From positions 1-64,000 of the forward strand of contig JAILGE010000032.1 in assembly GCA_024697065.1 (NCBI GenBank): a stretch of 64,000 bases of DNA, written 5' to 3'. Under the pieces are notes generated by a model, which saw only the letters and a list, made by a program, of their open reading frames with translations, was not told the DNA's origin and did not search any database. The first letter of the stretch is position 1; the number at the start of each line of letters is the position of its first letter. Origin of the DNA: Lachnospiraceae bacterium. GTDB lineage: Bacteria > Bacillota > Clostridia > Lachnospirales > Lachnospiraceae. Shown here piece by piece: positions 8,100-17,036 of this stretch. The position numbers and the translations under genes were made by a program.

Positions 8100-9476
8100 A
8101 TGGCACAGCTTTGGGGCGGACGATTTACAAAAGAAACGGACAGAAATGTTTACTTATTTAATGCATCCGTTGATTTTGACAAGAGACTGTACAAACAGGA
8201 TATAGAAGGAAGCATCGCGCATGCGACCATGCTCGGAAAGCAGGGGATCATCACTGAGTCCGAGAAGGATCAGATAATTAAGGGACTTGGCAATATCAAG
8301 GCAATGGTGGAAGACGGATCCCTTGAGATCAGCGATAAATATGAAGACATCCACAGCTTTGTGGAAGCTACTCTTACCGAGATGATCGGTGAGGCAGGTA
8401 AGAAGCTTCATACCGGAAGGAGCAGAAACGATCAGGTAGCTCTTGATATGAAATTATATGTCAGAGATGAGATCGCAGAGACCGATGCACTGCTTAAGGA
8501 ACTTCAGGAAGTCCTCTATCGTATCATGAGTGAGAATCTCGATACTTTTATGCCGGGATTCACACATATGCAGAAGGCACAGCCTGTGACCCTTGCTCAT
8601 CACATCGGTGCATATTTTGAGATGTTCATAAGAGACCGTTCCAGACTTGCTGATATTAAGAAGAGGATGAATACCTGCCCTCTGGGATCCGGAGCACTTG
8701 CGGGAACAACATATCCTTTGGACCGCGAGTACACAGCAGAGCTTCTTGGTTTCGATGCACCAACAGGCAACTCGATGGATTCGGTTTCCGACAGGGATTA
8801 TGTTATAGAATTCCTTGATGCTCTTTCGATAATAATGATGCATCTTTCAAGATTCAGCGAAGAGATCATCATCTGGAATTCCAACGAATACAGATTTGTT
8901 GAGATAGATGACGGATTTTCCACAGGATCATCCATCATGCCCCAGAAGAAGAATCCCGATATCGCAGAGCTTGTCAGAGGCAAGACCGGAAGAGTATACG
9001 GAGCCCTCATGGGAATGCTCACCGTTATGAAGGGAATACCTCTTGCTTATAATAAGGATATACAGGAAGATAAGGAAGGCACTTTTGATGCCATAGATAC
9101 CGTAAAAGAATGTCTTGCGATGTTCACCGGAATGGCAGATACCATGAGATTCAGAAAGGATGTCATGGAAGAGAGTGCGAAGAAGGGCTTTACCAATGCC
9201 ACAGATGCGGCGGATTATCTGGTTAAGAAGGGAATGCCTTTCAGAGATGCCCACAGCGTCATCGGCAGGCTGGTCCTTTCCTGTATCGATAAGGGAAAGA
9301 GCATCGATGAGATGGAACTTTCAGAGTTAAGAGAGATCTGCAACATGTTTGATGAAGATATCTACGATGCAGTCTCACTTAAGACCTGTGTAGAACGCAG
9401 ACTCACTGTCGGAGCGCCCGGACAGGCAGTAATGGAAAAGACTCTTACCGCTTATCGAACTTACCTTGATGCGTGA
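8100..9476 (+). CDS. argH: Argininosuccinate lyase
   Basis: ArgH is a cytosolic homotetramer cleaving argininosuccinate to arginine and fumarate, the last step of arginine synthesis. The 458-aa product starts [14 protein letters not shown] and carries the superfamily signature [12 protein letters not shown], with the catalytic serine in the mobile loop, plus [12 protein letters not shown] and THMQKAQPV. Length is normal. The ribosome site GAGGGA lies 6-7 nt upstream. argG and the other arginine genes are not adjacent. About 110 nt precede it; they contain a weak TTGTGG/TAAATA pair and a short hairpin (CAATC/GATTG) without a T-run. Confidence 0.96.
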   Translation: MAQLWGGRFTKETDRNVYLFNASVDFDKRLYKQDIEGSIAHATMLGKQGIITESEKDQIIKGLGNIKAMVEDGSLEISDKYEDIHSFVEATLTEMIGEAGKKLHTGRSRNDQVALDMKLYVRDEIAETDALLKELQEVLYRIMSENLDTFMPGFTHMQKAQPVTLAHHIGAYFEMFIRDRSRLADIKKRMNTCPLGSGALAGTTYPLDREYTAELLGFDAPTGNSMDSVSDRDYVIEFLDALSIIMMHLSRFSEEIIIWNSNEYRFVEIDDGFSTGSSIMPQKKNPDIAELVRGKTGRVYGALMGMLTVMKGIPLAYNKDIQEDKEGTFDAIDTVKECLAMFTGMADTMRFRKDVMEESAKKGFTNATDAADYLVKKGMPFRDAHSVIGRLVLSCIDKGKSIDEMELSELREICNMFDEDIYDAVSLKTCVERRLTVGAPGQAVMEKTLTAYRTYLDA

Positions 9477-9542
9477 CAGGATAAAACAGTAACAGTTGTT
9501 AATACAGAGCGAAAAGCTCAGGAGATAATAAGGAGAAAAACT

Positions 9543-10625
9543 ATGGCAAAGTTAAAAGCAGCAATACTCGGTGCAACAGGAATGGTAGGACAGAGATTCA
9601 TCTCTCTTCTTGAAGATCACCCCTGGTTTGAGGTGGCAGTAGTGGCAGCAAGCCCCCGTTCTGCAGGAAAGACTTACGAAGAGGCAGTAGGTGACAGATG
9701 GAAGATCGATCTTCCCATGCCTGAAGCTGTTAAGAAGCTTGTAGTAATGAATGTTAATGATGTTGAAGAAGTAGCATCCAAGGTTGATTTCTGCTTCTCA
9801 GCTGTAGATATGTCCAAGGACGAGATCCGTGCCATCGAAGAAGCTTACGCTAAGACAGAGACACCTGTTGTTTCAAATAACAGCGCTCACAGATGGACAC
9901 CTGATGTTCCCATGATCGTTCCCGAGATCAATGCGGCTCATACAGATGTTATCCAGTACCAGAAGAAGAGACTGGGCACAACACGCGGTTTCATCGCTGT
10001 TAAGCCTAACTGCTCCATTCAGGCATATGCTCCCGTTCTTACAGCATGGAAGGAGTTCGAGCCTTATGAGGTAGTAGTTTCCACATATCAGGCTATCAGC
10101 GGAGCAGGCAAGACTTTCAGAGAGTGGCCCGAGATGGAAGGCAATATCATTCCTTTCATAAGCGGCGAGGAAGAGAAGTCCGAGAAGGAGCCCCTTCGTC
10201 TTTGGGGTAAGATCGAGAACGGCGTGATAGTTCCCGCAGAAGGACCCGTTATCACAAGCCAGTGCATCAGAGTACCGGTTCTTAACGGACATACAGCTTC
10301 CGTATTTGTTAAGCTTAAGAAGAAAGCTACTAAGGAACAGCTTATCGAGAAGATGGTTAACTTCTCGGGCGAGCCTCAGAAGTTAGGTCTTCCCAGCGCT
10401 CCCAAGCAGTTCATCCAGTATCTTGAAGAGGATAACAGACCTCAGGTAACTCTTGATGTTAATTACGAGAGAGGCATGGGTGTAAGCGTTGGCCGTCTCA
10501 GAGAAGATACTGTTTATGATTGGAAGTTCGTTGGCCTTGCTCATAACACACTCAGAGGTGCTGCAGGCGGTGCTGTTCTTTGCGCAGAGCTTCTTAAGGC
10601 ACAGGGATTCATTGAGGCAAAATAA
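9543..10625 (+). CDS. asd: Aspartate-semialdehyde dehydrogenase (archaeal/fungal-type)
   Basis: Asd reduces aspartyl-phosphate to aspartate semialdehyde with NADPH, the branch point to lysine, threonine and methionine. The N-terminal nucleotide-binding motif is LGATGMVGQRF. The active-site cysteine lies in VKPNCSIQ near residue 158, and the substrate region ISGAGKT follows. The 360-aa length and these motifs match the archaeal/fungal-type enzymes found in many Clostridia rather than the shorter E. coli type. The coding sequence is rich in a small codon set (CTT, AAG, ATC), as for a highly expressed gene. The strong ribosome site AAGGAG is 6-7 nt upstream. metA, further along the same pathway, lies 37 kb downstream. 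Confidence 0.95.
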   Translation: MAKLKAAILGATGMVGQRFISLLEDHPWFEVAVVAASPRSAGKTYEEAVGDRWKIDLPMPEAVKKLVVMNVNDVEEVASKVDFCFSAVDMSKDEIRAIEEAYAKTETPVVSNNSAHRWTPDVPMIVPEINAAHTDVIQYQKKRLGTTRGFIAVKPNCSIQAYAPVLTAWKEFEPYEVVVSTYQAISGAGKTFREWPEMEGNIIPFISGEEEKSEKEPLRLWGKIENGVIVPAEGPVITSQCIRVPVLNGHTASVFVKLKKKATKEQLIEKMVNFSGEPQKLGLPSAPKQFIQYLEEDNRPQVTLDVNYERGMGVSVGRLREDTVYDWKFVGLAHNTLRGAAGGAVLCAELLKAQGFIEAK

Positions 10626-10639
10626 GAGAGGTTATATAA

Positions 10640-12004
10640 GTGTTTGCAGGCCGTAAAAAAGAACTTTCCTATCTTGAGGAAAGCTACAGTCAGGACGGAA
10701 GCAGAATAATAGTTATGTATGGATACAGGGGCGTGGGCAAAACCACGCTCCTTAAGCGATTTGCGGAAAAAAAGGATCTGACATACTTCCTCGCCAGACC
10801 CTGCTCGGATGAGGAAGAGAGACTCATCTGGAACAGAGAGTGTGGCGGTGAAGCCATCGATCCCGAGATGCAGGACGTACCAACATATACAGATATATTG
10901 GGCAGACTGATAAATACAGGTTCGGGTAAGAAGATCCTTGCTATCGATGAATTCCAGAACATAATCAGATATTCGCCCGATTTCATGGAACAGCTTGTGA
11001 ATTTTATCAATGCTTCGGATACGCAGATATTCTGCGTACTTTTGTCGTCTTCCATAAGCTTTGTGGAGAATGATCTGGTTTCCAGGATCGGGAAATATGC
11101 AATGGCTTTGAACGGGTTCTTCAAGATCCCTGAGCTGTGCTTCCTTGATTGTGTAAATTATTTTTCAAAGTATTCGACAAAACAGTGCATGGAAGTATAC
11201 GGGATACTTGGCGGTATACCGGCTTACTGGAAATATTTTTCCGATGATAAGGATTTAAAGAGCAATATAATAGCTGCATTTTTAGCAGACGATGCACCTC
11301 TCAAGGAAGAGGGCATGCGCGTGGTGTCGGATGAGCTGAGAGAGACCAATGTTTACTGCACCATACTGAACTGCCTTGCGGCGGATGTCTGCAAGTTGAA
11401 TGATCTGCATAAGCACACGGGATATACGAGAGCCAAGATAAGTGTATATCTTAAGACCCTTATGGAGAGGGGACTTGCAACCAAGGTGTTCCCCTTTGAC
11501 GGTGCATCATCAATAAACGCAAGGAAGGGAATATATCGTATTCCCGTGCGTTTGCTCATCTTTTATTTCAGATTTTTATATTCCAATGCATCTGCTCTTG
11601 AGATGATGAGTGCAGAGGATTTTTATGAGAATATAGTTTCACCCGGATTATCCGAGATCTTCAAGGGTAATTTCAGGAGGGTCTGCTCCGAGTATCTTGA
11701 TATCTTAAGTTCACGTCATGCACTTCCTATTGAGGTGACATCATCCGGAGAGTGGCCCGGTAAGGACGGAGATATAGACATCATCATGCAGAATGATGAA
11801 GGTGATTCTCTTATCGGCTTCTGCAGATGGGATAAAGATGAAATGCAGGTGTCCGATATGGACGTATACTACAGGCTGATCAAGAGTGCCTCACTGCACC
11901 CCGATCATATCTTCGTTTTCAGTGCGGGAACATTTTCCGATGATCTGAAAAAATCAGCGGATCTGGAAGGCAACATCAGGCTCATAGCTACAGAGGATCT
12001 GTAA
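10640..12004 (+). CDS. AAA ATPase with DUF234-like C-terminus
   Basis: This 454-aa protein has a Walker A GYRGVGKTT around residue 28 and a Walker B LAIDEFQNI around residue 95. A winged-helix-like region comes in the middle (DLHKHTGYTRAKISVYLKTLMERG). The C-terminal part resembles the DUF234 nuclease-like domain of the archaeal-type ATPase family (MoxR/STAND-like relatives often annotated 'ATP-binding protein'). The start is GTG at 10640 with AGAGAGG 8 nt upstream. It begins 14 nt after asd and stops 1 nt before topB, so it is probably co-transcribed with both. Family members have no settled function; a role with DNA or with topB is only positional inference. Confidence 0.75.
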   Translation: MFAGRKKELSYLEESYSQDGSRIIVMYGYRGVGKTTLLKRFAEKKDLTYFLARPCSDEEERLIWNRECGGEAIDPEMQDVPTYTDILGRLINTGSGKKILAIDEFQNIIRYSPDFMEQLVNFINASDTQIFCVLLSSSISFVENDLVSRIGKYAMALNGFFKIPELCFLDCVNYFSKYSTKQCMEVYGILGGIPAYWKYFSDDKDLKSNIIAAFLADDAPLKEEGMRVVSDELRETNVYCTILNCLAADVCKLNDLHKHTGYTRAKISVYLKTLMERGLATKVFPFDGASSINARKGIYRIPVRLLIFYFRFLYSNASALEMMSAEDFYENIVSPGLSEIFKGNFRRVCSEYLDILSSRHALPIEVTSSGEWPGKDGDIDIIMQNDEGDSLIGFCRWDKDEMQVSDMDVYYRLIKSASLHPDHIFVFSAGTFSDDLKKSADLEGNIRLIATEDL

Positions 12005-12005
12005 G

Positions 12006-14090
12006 ATGGCGGATAAGTCCCTGTTCATAGCCGAAAAGCCTTCTGTGGCCCAGGAGTTTGCCAAGGCTCTTAAGTACAACATGAAGCGCGGTGACGGATA
12101 CCTGGAATGTGATGAAGCTATTGTAACCTGGTGTGTGGGTCATCTTGTTACAATGAGCTATCCCGAGGTATATAAACCTGAGCTTAAGAGATGGAGCTTT
12201 GAGACCATTCCTTTTATCCCGGATGAATACAAATATGAGATCATACCTGCTTCTGCAAAGCAGTTCAAGATCGTAAGCTCACTTCTTAACAGATCTGATG
12301 TAAAGACCATATATGTCTGCACCGACTCGGGACGTGAGGGAGAATATATCTACAGACTGGTTGCCCAGGAAGCTCATGTAGAGGGCAAGGAGCAGAAGAG
12401 AGTCTGGATAGATTCCCAGACCGAGGAAGAGATACTTCGCGGTATCAGGGAGGCAAAGGATATATCGGCATATGATGCCTTAAGTGATGCTGCTTATCTC
12501 CGTGCCCAGGAGGATTACCTCATGGGTATCAATTTTTCCCGTGTCCTTACTATAAAATACGGCACCAATGTGAAGAATTATCTGAAGGCTGATAAGGCTG
12601 TCATCTCTGTCGGCAGAGTTATGACATGCGTATTGGGCATGGTGGTATTCAGGGAAAGAGAGATCAGACAGTTTACAAAGACTCCGTTCTATCGTGTGAC
12701 GGGGAACTTTAATCTGGGCGGGCAGAACGCAGAAGCTGAATGGAGAGCGGTGGAAGGCTCCGAATATGCGGGTTCACCTCTCCTTTACAAGGAGAACGGA
12801 TTTCTTAAAGAAGAGAGTGCCAATGCTCTTATCGATAAGATAAAAGCCGATCAAGGGACCGAAGGCGGCAGCAGGGGGAAAATATTAAAGACTGAAAAAA
12901 AGACGGAAAAGAAGAATGCACCGCTTTTGTTTAACCTTGCGGAACTTCAGAATACCTGCTCAAAGTTTTTTAAGATATCACCTGATGATACTTTAAAGAT
13001 CGCTCAGGAATTATATGAAAAGAAACTTACCACTTATCCCAGAACAGATGCGAGAGTGCTTTCCACAGCGGTTTCCAAGGTGATAAGTCAGAATATCAGG
13101 GGATTACAGAACTATCCGGTATGCGCGGATATTGCTTCCGATGTAATGAAGGGTGATGCCTGGAAGAATATCGCAAAGACCAGATATGTCAATGACAAAC
13201 AGATAACGGACCACTATGCCATCATACCCACGGGGCAGGGATTTCAGAATCTTGCATCGCTTTCTCCTGTGGCGGCAAAGGTCTATGAGACGATAGTAAG
13301 AAGATTTCTCGCCGTTTTCTACCCCCCTGCGGTTTGGAAGAAGGTCGCACTTCAGATAGGCATGGGAAAGGAAACATTCTTTACCAGTTTTAAAGTCCTT
13401 GAGGATGAAGGCTTTAAAAAGGTTATGAAGTACAGCTTCTTTAAGGACAAGGATAAGGCGGGCAGTGACAAAGGCAAAGCTGATGCAGCGGATGATACTG
13501 CAGATGAGAAAAAGAACGATTCTGAGAATGAGGAATTTGTCTGTGGGCCTGAGTTCTTAAAAGTCCTTGAAACGCTAAAGAAGGGTACGGAGGTTCCCTG
13601 CACGGGACTTGGTATCAAGGAAGGTGAGACATCACCTCCGAAACGTTACAATTCGGGTTCATTGATACTGGCAATGGAAAATGCGGGACAGCTTATAGAG
13701 GACGAGGAAATGCGTGCCATGATCAAGGGCTCTGGTATCGGAACCAGTGCGACCCGCGCGGGCATACTTGAAAAACTCTTCAGAATAGGATATCTGTCCC
13801 TCAACAAGAAGACGCAGATAATCACTCCCACACTTAAGGGGGAGATGGTATTCGATGTGGTAAGATATTCCATCGGCTCTATGCTGAATCCCAAGCTTAC
13901 AGCCAGCTGGGAAATGGGACTGTCAGGCGTGGCGGACGGATCCATCAGCAAGGAAGAATATACAAAGAAGCTTAATGATTTCGTTACCAGATATACCGAG
14001 AAGGTTAAGGTTTTATCCAACGGAGCACAGCTTAGAAAATGCTTTGATTATGCATCTGCATATTATAAAAAAGGGAAGAGTTCATCATAA
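12006..14090 (+). CDS. topB: DNA topoisomerase III
   Basis: TopB is a type IA topoisomerase that decatenates and relaxes DNA by passing strands through a transient 5'-phosphotyrosine break. The Toprim domain begins FIAEKPSVAQEFAKAL and carries the acidic TDSGREGEY motif. The catalytic tyrosine is in TYPRTDARVLS near residue 345. The 694-aa length without C-terminal zinc fingers fits the Firmicute chromosomal TopB. A low-complexity Lys/Asp/Ala segment (KDKDKAGSDKGKAD, about residues 480-510) interrupts the C-terminal half. The ATG lies 1 nt after the ATPase stop, implying coupling. Confidence 0.94.
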   Translation: MADKSLFIAEKPSVAQEFAKALKYNMKRGDGYLECDEAIVTWCVGHLVTMSYPEVYKPELKRWSFETIPFIPDEYKYEIIPASAKQFKIVSSLLNRSDVKTIYVCTDSGREGEYIYRLVAQEAHVEGKEQKRVWIDSQTEEEILRGIREAKDISAYDALSDAAYLRAQEDYLMGINFSRVLTIKYGTNVKNYLKADKAVISVGRVMTCVLGMVVFREREIRQFTKTPFYRVTGNFNLGGQNAEAEWRAVEGSEYAGSPLLYKENGFLKEESANALIDKIKADQGTEGGSRGKILKTEKKTEKKNAPLLFNLAELQNTCSKFFKISPDDTLKIAQELYEKKLTTYPRTDARVLSTAVSKVISQNIRGLQNYPVCADIASDVMKGDAWKNIAKTRYVNDKQITDHYAIIPTGQGFQNLASLSPVAAKVYETIVRRFLAVFYPPAVWKKVALQIGMGKETFFTSFKVLEDEGFKKVMKYSFFKDKDKAGSDKGKADAADDTADEKKNDSENEEFVCGPEFLKVLETLKKGTEVPCTGLGIKEGETSPPKRYNSGSLILAMENAGQLIEDEEMRAMIKGSGIGTSATRAGILEKLFRIGYLSLNKKTQIITPTLKGEMVFDVVRYSIGSMLNPKLTASWEMGLSGVADGSISKEEYTKKLNDFVTRYTEKVKVLSNGAQLRKCFDYASAYYKKGKSSS

Positions 14091-14110
14091 AGGAGTTTGA
14101 GATCTCCTTT
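14089..14110 (+). other. Hairpin overlapping the topB stop
   Basis: AAAGGAG (14089-14095) and CTCCTTT (14104-14110) form a 7-bp stem with an 8-nt loop. There is no T-run after it, so it is a weak terminator at best. It could stabilise the transcript end or set translation of the next gene. Confidence 0.3.
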
Positions 14111-14137
14111 AATGAATTTACTTCGTGGAGGTAGAAA

Positions 14138-14809
14138 ATGGAAAGAGCAAAAATAGCAAACCTGTATGATCTTACACAGACCATTGCAGCACCGCTTTTG
14201 GAGAAAGTGACATATCCCTGGGAAGCGCTTGCGCTGATAGGTGATTTTATCAAGGAGCTGGGCAATACCCTTGACCCTGAACGTTTTGAAAAGAGGGGAG
14301 AAGATATCTGGGTTGCAAAGAGTGCAAAAGTAGCACCTACGGCATGCCTGAACGGCCCGCTTATCATTGATGAGGATGCGGAAGTAAGACATTGCGCTTT
14401 TGTCAGAGGCAAAGCCATCGTCGGAAAGAACTGTGTAGTCGGTAATTCCACAGAATTAAAGAATGTGATACTTTTCAATAATGTTCAGGTTCCCCACTAC
14501 AACTACGTAGGTGATTCCATTCTTGGATACAAGTCACATATGGGAGCAGGATCCATCACCTCAAACGTAAAGAGTGATAAGACACTTGTGGTTGTTAAGG
14601 ACAGTGATGAGCAGATCGAAACAGGGTTAAAAAAGTTCGGCGCAATGCTCGGAGACTATGTTGAGGTCGGATGCAATTCCGTGCTCAATCCGGGGACAGT
14701 TATCGGAAGACACACGAGCATATATCCCACTTCATGTGTAAGAGGTGTGATCCCTGAGGGCTCCATCTACAAGAAGTGCGGAGAGATCGCATTAAGGAAG
14801 AATGACTGA
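14138..14809 (+). CDS. Left-handed beta-helix (hexapeptide) nucleotidyl/acyltransferase-like protein
   Basis: The 223-aa protein is built from a helical N-terminus (residues 1-55) and then hexapeptide repeats typical of a left-handed beta-helix (IWVAKSAKVAPTACLNGPLIIDEDAEV, IVGKNCVVGNSTELKN, VEVGCNSVLNPGTVIGR). It most resembles the C-terminal half of GlmU/UDP-sugar pyrophosphorylases, without the nucleotidyltransferase domain. An acyl- or acetyltransferase role is plausible, but the substrate is unknown. The ribosome site GGAGGT is 8 nt upstream, inside a 16-nt leader (CTTCGTGGAGGTAGAA) that recurs unchanged before ilvB. It is followed by the HD protein after 2 nt. Confidence 0.75.
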   Translation: MERAKIANLYDLTQTIAAPLLEKVTYPWEALALIGDFIKELGNTLDPERFEKRGEDIWVAKSAKVAPTACLNGPLIIDEDAEVRHCAFVRGKAIVGKNCVVGNSTELKNVILFNNVQVPHYNYVGDSILGYKSHMGAGSITSNVKSDKTLVVVKDSDEQIETGLKKFGAMLGDYVEVGCNSVLNPGTVIGRHTSIYPTSCVRGVIPEGSIYKKCGEIALRKND

Positions 14810-14811
14810 TA

Positions 14812-15306
14812 ATGAATTTTGATAATATCGGGATAAAGAGACTGCCTTCGGACAAGGAAAAGAAATTCAGAAGGATCCTCTCGGAGGTGAGAAAAGATTC
14901 CAGGTTCGACAGTATGACAAACTTCATCCAGCATGGTGATACGACTGTAAGGGAACACTGTATCCATGTGGCCGAGACCGCTTATTTCATTGCGATAAAG
15001 TTCGGCATTGAAGTAGATGAGGAAGCGCTTATCAGAGGAGCGTTGCTGCATGATTATTTTCTCTACGACTGGCATGAAAGATCAGCTGCAAATATGATCC
15101 ATGGTTTTACTCATCCAAGGAAGGCATATAACAGGGCGAAAGAAGATTTCACACTGAGCAGAGTGGAAGCGGATATGATAATACATCATATGTTTCCGCT
15201 GACACCTTCATGCCCGAAGACCAAAGAGGGCGCGGTCCTTTGCATAGCAGACAAGCTTTGTGCTACGGGTGAGACCATTCGCGGCAAGCTTCCCTGGAGA
15301 GTGTAA
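14812..15306 (+). CDS. HD-domain phosphohydrolase-like protein
   Basis: The 164-aa protein shows the HD superfamily pattern: H in REHCIHVAETA, the HD dyad in GALLHDYFLYDWHE (near residue 83), a later HH pair (MIIHHMFPL), and a final D in CIADKLC. These residues would hold one or two metal ions for phosphomonoester or phosphodiester hydrolysis. The small size and single domain match the HDIG family proteins common in Clostridia. Its substrate is unknown. It starts 2 nt after the beta-helix gene, so the two are likely co-expressed. Confidence 0.8.
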   Translation: MNFDNIGIKRLPSDKEKKFRRILSEVRKDSRFDSMTNFIQHGDTTVREHCIHVAETAYFIAIKFGIEVDEEALIRGALLHDYFLYDWHERSAANMIHGFTHPRKAYNRAKEDFTLSRVEADMIIHHMFPLTPSCPKTKEGAVLCIADKLCATGETIRGKLPWRV

Positions 15307-15318
15307 AAATCGTCACGA

Positions 15319-15347
15319 TTGACTAAAGCTCAGTTTTGTTTTATTCT
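15319..15347 (+). promoter_or_regulatory. Promoter of the CmpB-like gene
   Basis: TTGACT (15319-15324) and TATTCT (15342-15347) are separated by 17 nt, which is a good sigma-A-type spacing. It lies about 75 nt upstream of the start at 15421. Confidence 0.5.
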
Positions 15348-15371
15348 TTGGAAATATGTTATGTAAACACT

Positions 15372-15395
15372 AGCGCAAACCCCGTGTTTGGCGCT
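15372..15395 (+). other. Hairpin in the leader of the CmpB-like gene
   Basis: AGCGC-AAAC pairs with GTTT-g-GCGCT across the loop CCCGT, and the sequence TTATAAAA follows. It lies between the promoter at 15319-15347 and the start codon, so it would be transcribed. It lacks a real T-run, so an attenuator-like or stabilising role is possible but unproven. Confidence 0.35.
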
Positions 15396-15420
15396 TTATA
15401 AAAATCAGTGAGGTGTCGGG

Positions 15421-16332
15421 ATGAGATTTGCAGAAGTGTCTTGGTCGCCGTTTATCGTTTGCGGAATGGATTTTCCAACTCTTACCTGCGTGTTGTTGAT
15501 ATACGGATTTATCGGATGGGCATATGAATCTTCCATTTTCTCTCTTGCAGAGCAGGGAAAATTCATGAACAGGGGATGTTTTATCGGCCCTTACTGTCCT
15601 ATATACGGAGTGGTCTCGGTTGTGAACCTGTATCTCCTTCACGGCATAGAGTCGCCGCTTAAGATCATCATCATATCCAGTCTTTCGGTATGTGCCATAG
15701 AGTATGTCACCAGCTGGGCTCTTGAAAAAGTGTTCCACGCGAGATATTGGGATTACAGTTATTACCCACTTAATATCAACGGAAGGATAAGTGTTATTTC
15801 AGGTATCTTTTTCGGACTTTCGATCCTGTTCTTAATAAAGATCCTTCACCCCGCGGTGCTGCACATGCTTTCGGCAATGTCTCCTTCGGCCAGATATTAT
15901 ACGGCGATCGCAGCATGGGGAGTGTTCCTGTCTGATGCGGTATTTACAACGATAGGAATGTGCAACCTTAACAGGAAATGTAAAGAACTGTATGATGCCA
16001 TAGATAAATATATGGATAAGCAGTTTGATAAGGTAAATGAGAAGAAGGACTATTTCAAAAAATTCCGCATTGTCAAGCAGGGTGAGAAGATGCTCATTAA
16101 GATCAAGGGTGTCAACAAGCTCTTTGTGGAAATGGAGACCAACTACTTAAAGGCGGTTCCTGATTTCCATTCAACCAAGTATTCGGATATCATAGAGAAG
16201 ATGAGGATGGCAATGCGCCATACCAGAAAGAATGAAGCCAATCTGGTTGAATTCTCGGAAGAAGATCTTACAGATGACGAGCATGAGGGTGACGATAAGT
16301 CAGGTAAGGATAAGGACGAAAAAGCAGTCTGA
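15421..16332 (+). CDS. CmpB-like putative ABC-transporter type IV membrane protein
   Basis: This 303-aa protein has several membrane helices in residues 15-190, with the conserved GFIGWAYES, NRGCFIGPYCPIYG and YWDYSYYPLNINGRIS motifs of the CmpB-type putative ABC permease family. After the membrane part comes a cytosolic charged C-terminus (about residues 195-303) with coiled-coil character and an acidic Asp/Lys tail. The transported substrate is unknown and no cognate ATPase is adjacent. The start has GAGGTG 6 nt upstream. It ends exactly where the convergent lipoprotein gene ends (TGA/TCA), with no room for a terminator between them. Confidence 0.72.
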   Translation: MRFAEVSWSPFIVCGMDFPTLTCVLLIYGFIGWAYESSIFSLAEQGKFMNRGCFIGPYCPIYGVVSVVNLYLLHGIESPLKIIIISSLSVCAIEYVTSWALEKVFHARYWDYSYYPLNINGRISVISGIFFGLSILFLIKILHPAVLHMLSAMSPSARYYTAIAAWGVFLSDAVFTTIGMCNLNRKCKELYDAIDKYMDKQFDKVNEKKDYFKKFRIVKQGEKMLIKIKGVNKLFVEMETNYLKAVPDFHSTKYSDIIEKMRMAMRHTRKNEANLVEFSEEDLTDDEHEGDDKSGKDKDEKAV

Positions 16333-16869
16333 TCAATCCGTGGTATTGTCGGATACGGACATATCTGCTGATACAGAAGTATCGACCGGTGCGGACAGAT
16401 CCGCATTTGATGTATCCACGGGGATAGTATATTCTTCGTTACGCAACAACCTGCCAAGCTCAGCAACGCAGGAGAATGCATGATCGTACTTTGCTTTTGC
16501 CTTGAGCTCGAGGTCTCCGTCGTAGGTTTCTGCACCGTATACCTCATGGTAGAGTGATACGGATTCGTGCATTGCGGCGGCTGCATTGTCAGCGAGTACG
16601 GCTGCATCGGGGAGATCTCCCGGAACTTCCAGTGAAGCCATCTGCGCAAAGGTCTGATCCATATAGTCAAGATATGTGAGGAGATCGGAGGATGCCGTTT
16701 CGGATGAAGCATCTATGGCGTTAATGGATACCGAAAGGATCTCTACGTTTGACGAAAAAGTCTGCATATTCTGTACGTAATCTTCAGTTACTTTATCGCT
16801 TTTGCCGGAGCAGGCAGATAACGATATGCAGCAAATAATAAGAAATATAAAGAGTGATCTTTTATTCAT
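16333..16869 (-). CDS. Putative lipoprotein, function unknown
   Basis: The 178-aa product starts MNKRSLFIFLIICCISLSAC, a signal peptide with a lipobox (LSAC) and a serine/glycine after the cysteine, so it should be a lipid-anchored surface protein. The mature part is largely helical (QNMQTFSSNVEILSVSIN, LLTYLDYMDQTFAQM) and contains one tryptophan-free four-helix-like domain, with an acidic C-terminus. I recognise no domain. It is transcribed against its neighbours and shares its 3' boundary with the CmpB-like gene. On the minus strand AAAGGAC lies a few nt before the ATG. Confidence 0.7.
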   Translation of the reverse strand: MNKRSLFIFLIICCISLSACSGKSDKVTEDYVQNMQTFSSNVEILSVSINAIDASSETASSDLLTYLDYMDQTFAQMASLEVPGDLPDAAVLADNAAAAMHESVSLYHEVYGAETYDGDLELKAKAKYDHAFSCVAELGRLLRNEEYTIPVDTSNADLSAPVDTSVSADMSVSDNTTD

Positions 16870-16920
16870 TTTAAACTGTCCTTTTATCCTGATCTTGAAC
16901 AGGGTAAATTTAACATAAAT

Positions 16921-17019
16921 CGGAGCGAAATAAAAGTGCTTCGCGCTCGCTCTGATTTACAGGTTCAGAGAATTTTTATTCGAAAATTATCATTCAAAAA
17001 TTCTCATTCAAAAATTCTC
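16921..17019 (+). promoter_or_regulatory. Structured leader of ilvB: hairpin plus 14-bp tandem repeats
   Basis: A hairpin at 16921-16954 pairs CGGAGCG with CGCTCTG and AGTGC with GCGCT. It is followed by three contiguous 14-bp units at 16978-16991, 16992-17005 and 17006-17019 (ATTCAAAAATTCTC; the first is ATTCGAAAATTATC). A GAGAATTTTT segment at about 16967 can pair with either AAAAATTCTC copy, so alternative hairpins are possible. There is no T-box motif and no leader peptide rich in branched-chain codons. Confidence 0.5.
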
Positions 17020-17036
17020 TTCGTGGAGGTAGAAGT

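Noticed and set aside
16870-17036. T-box or leader-peptide attenuator before ilvB
   Set aside because: No T-box motif (GGGTGGnACCGCG) or short peptide rich in Val/Leu/Ile codons was seen.
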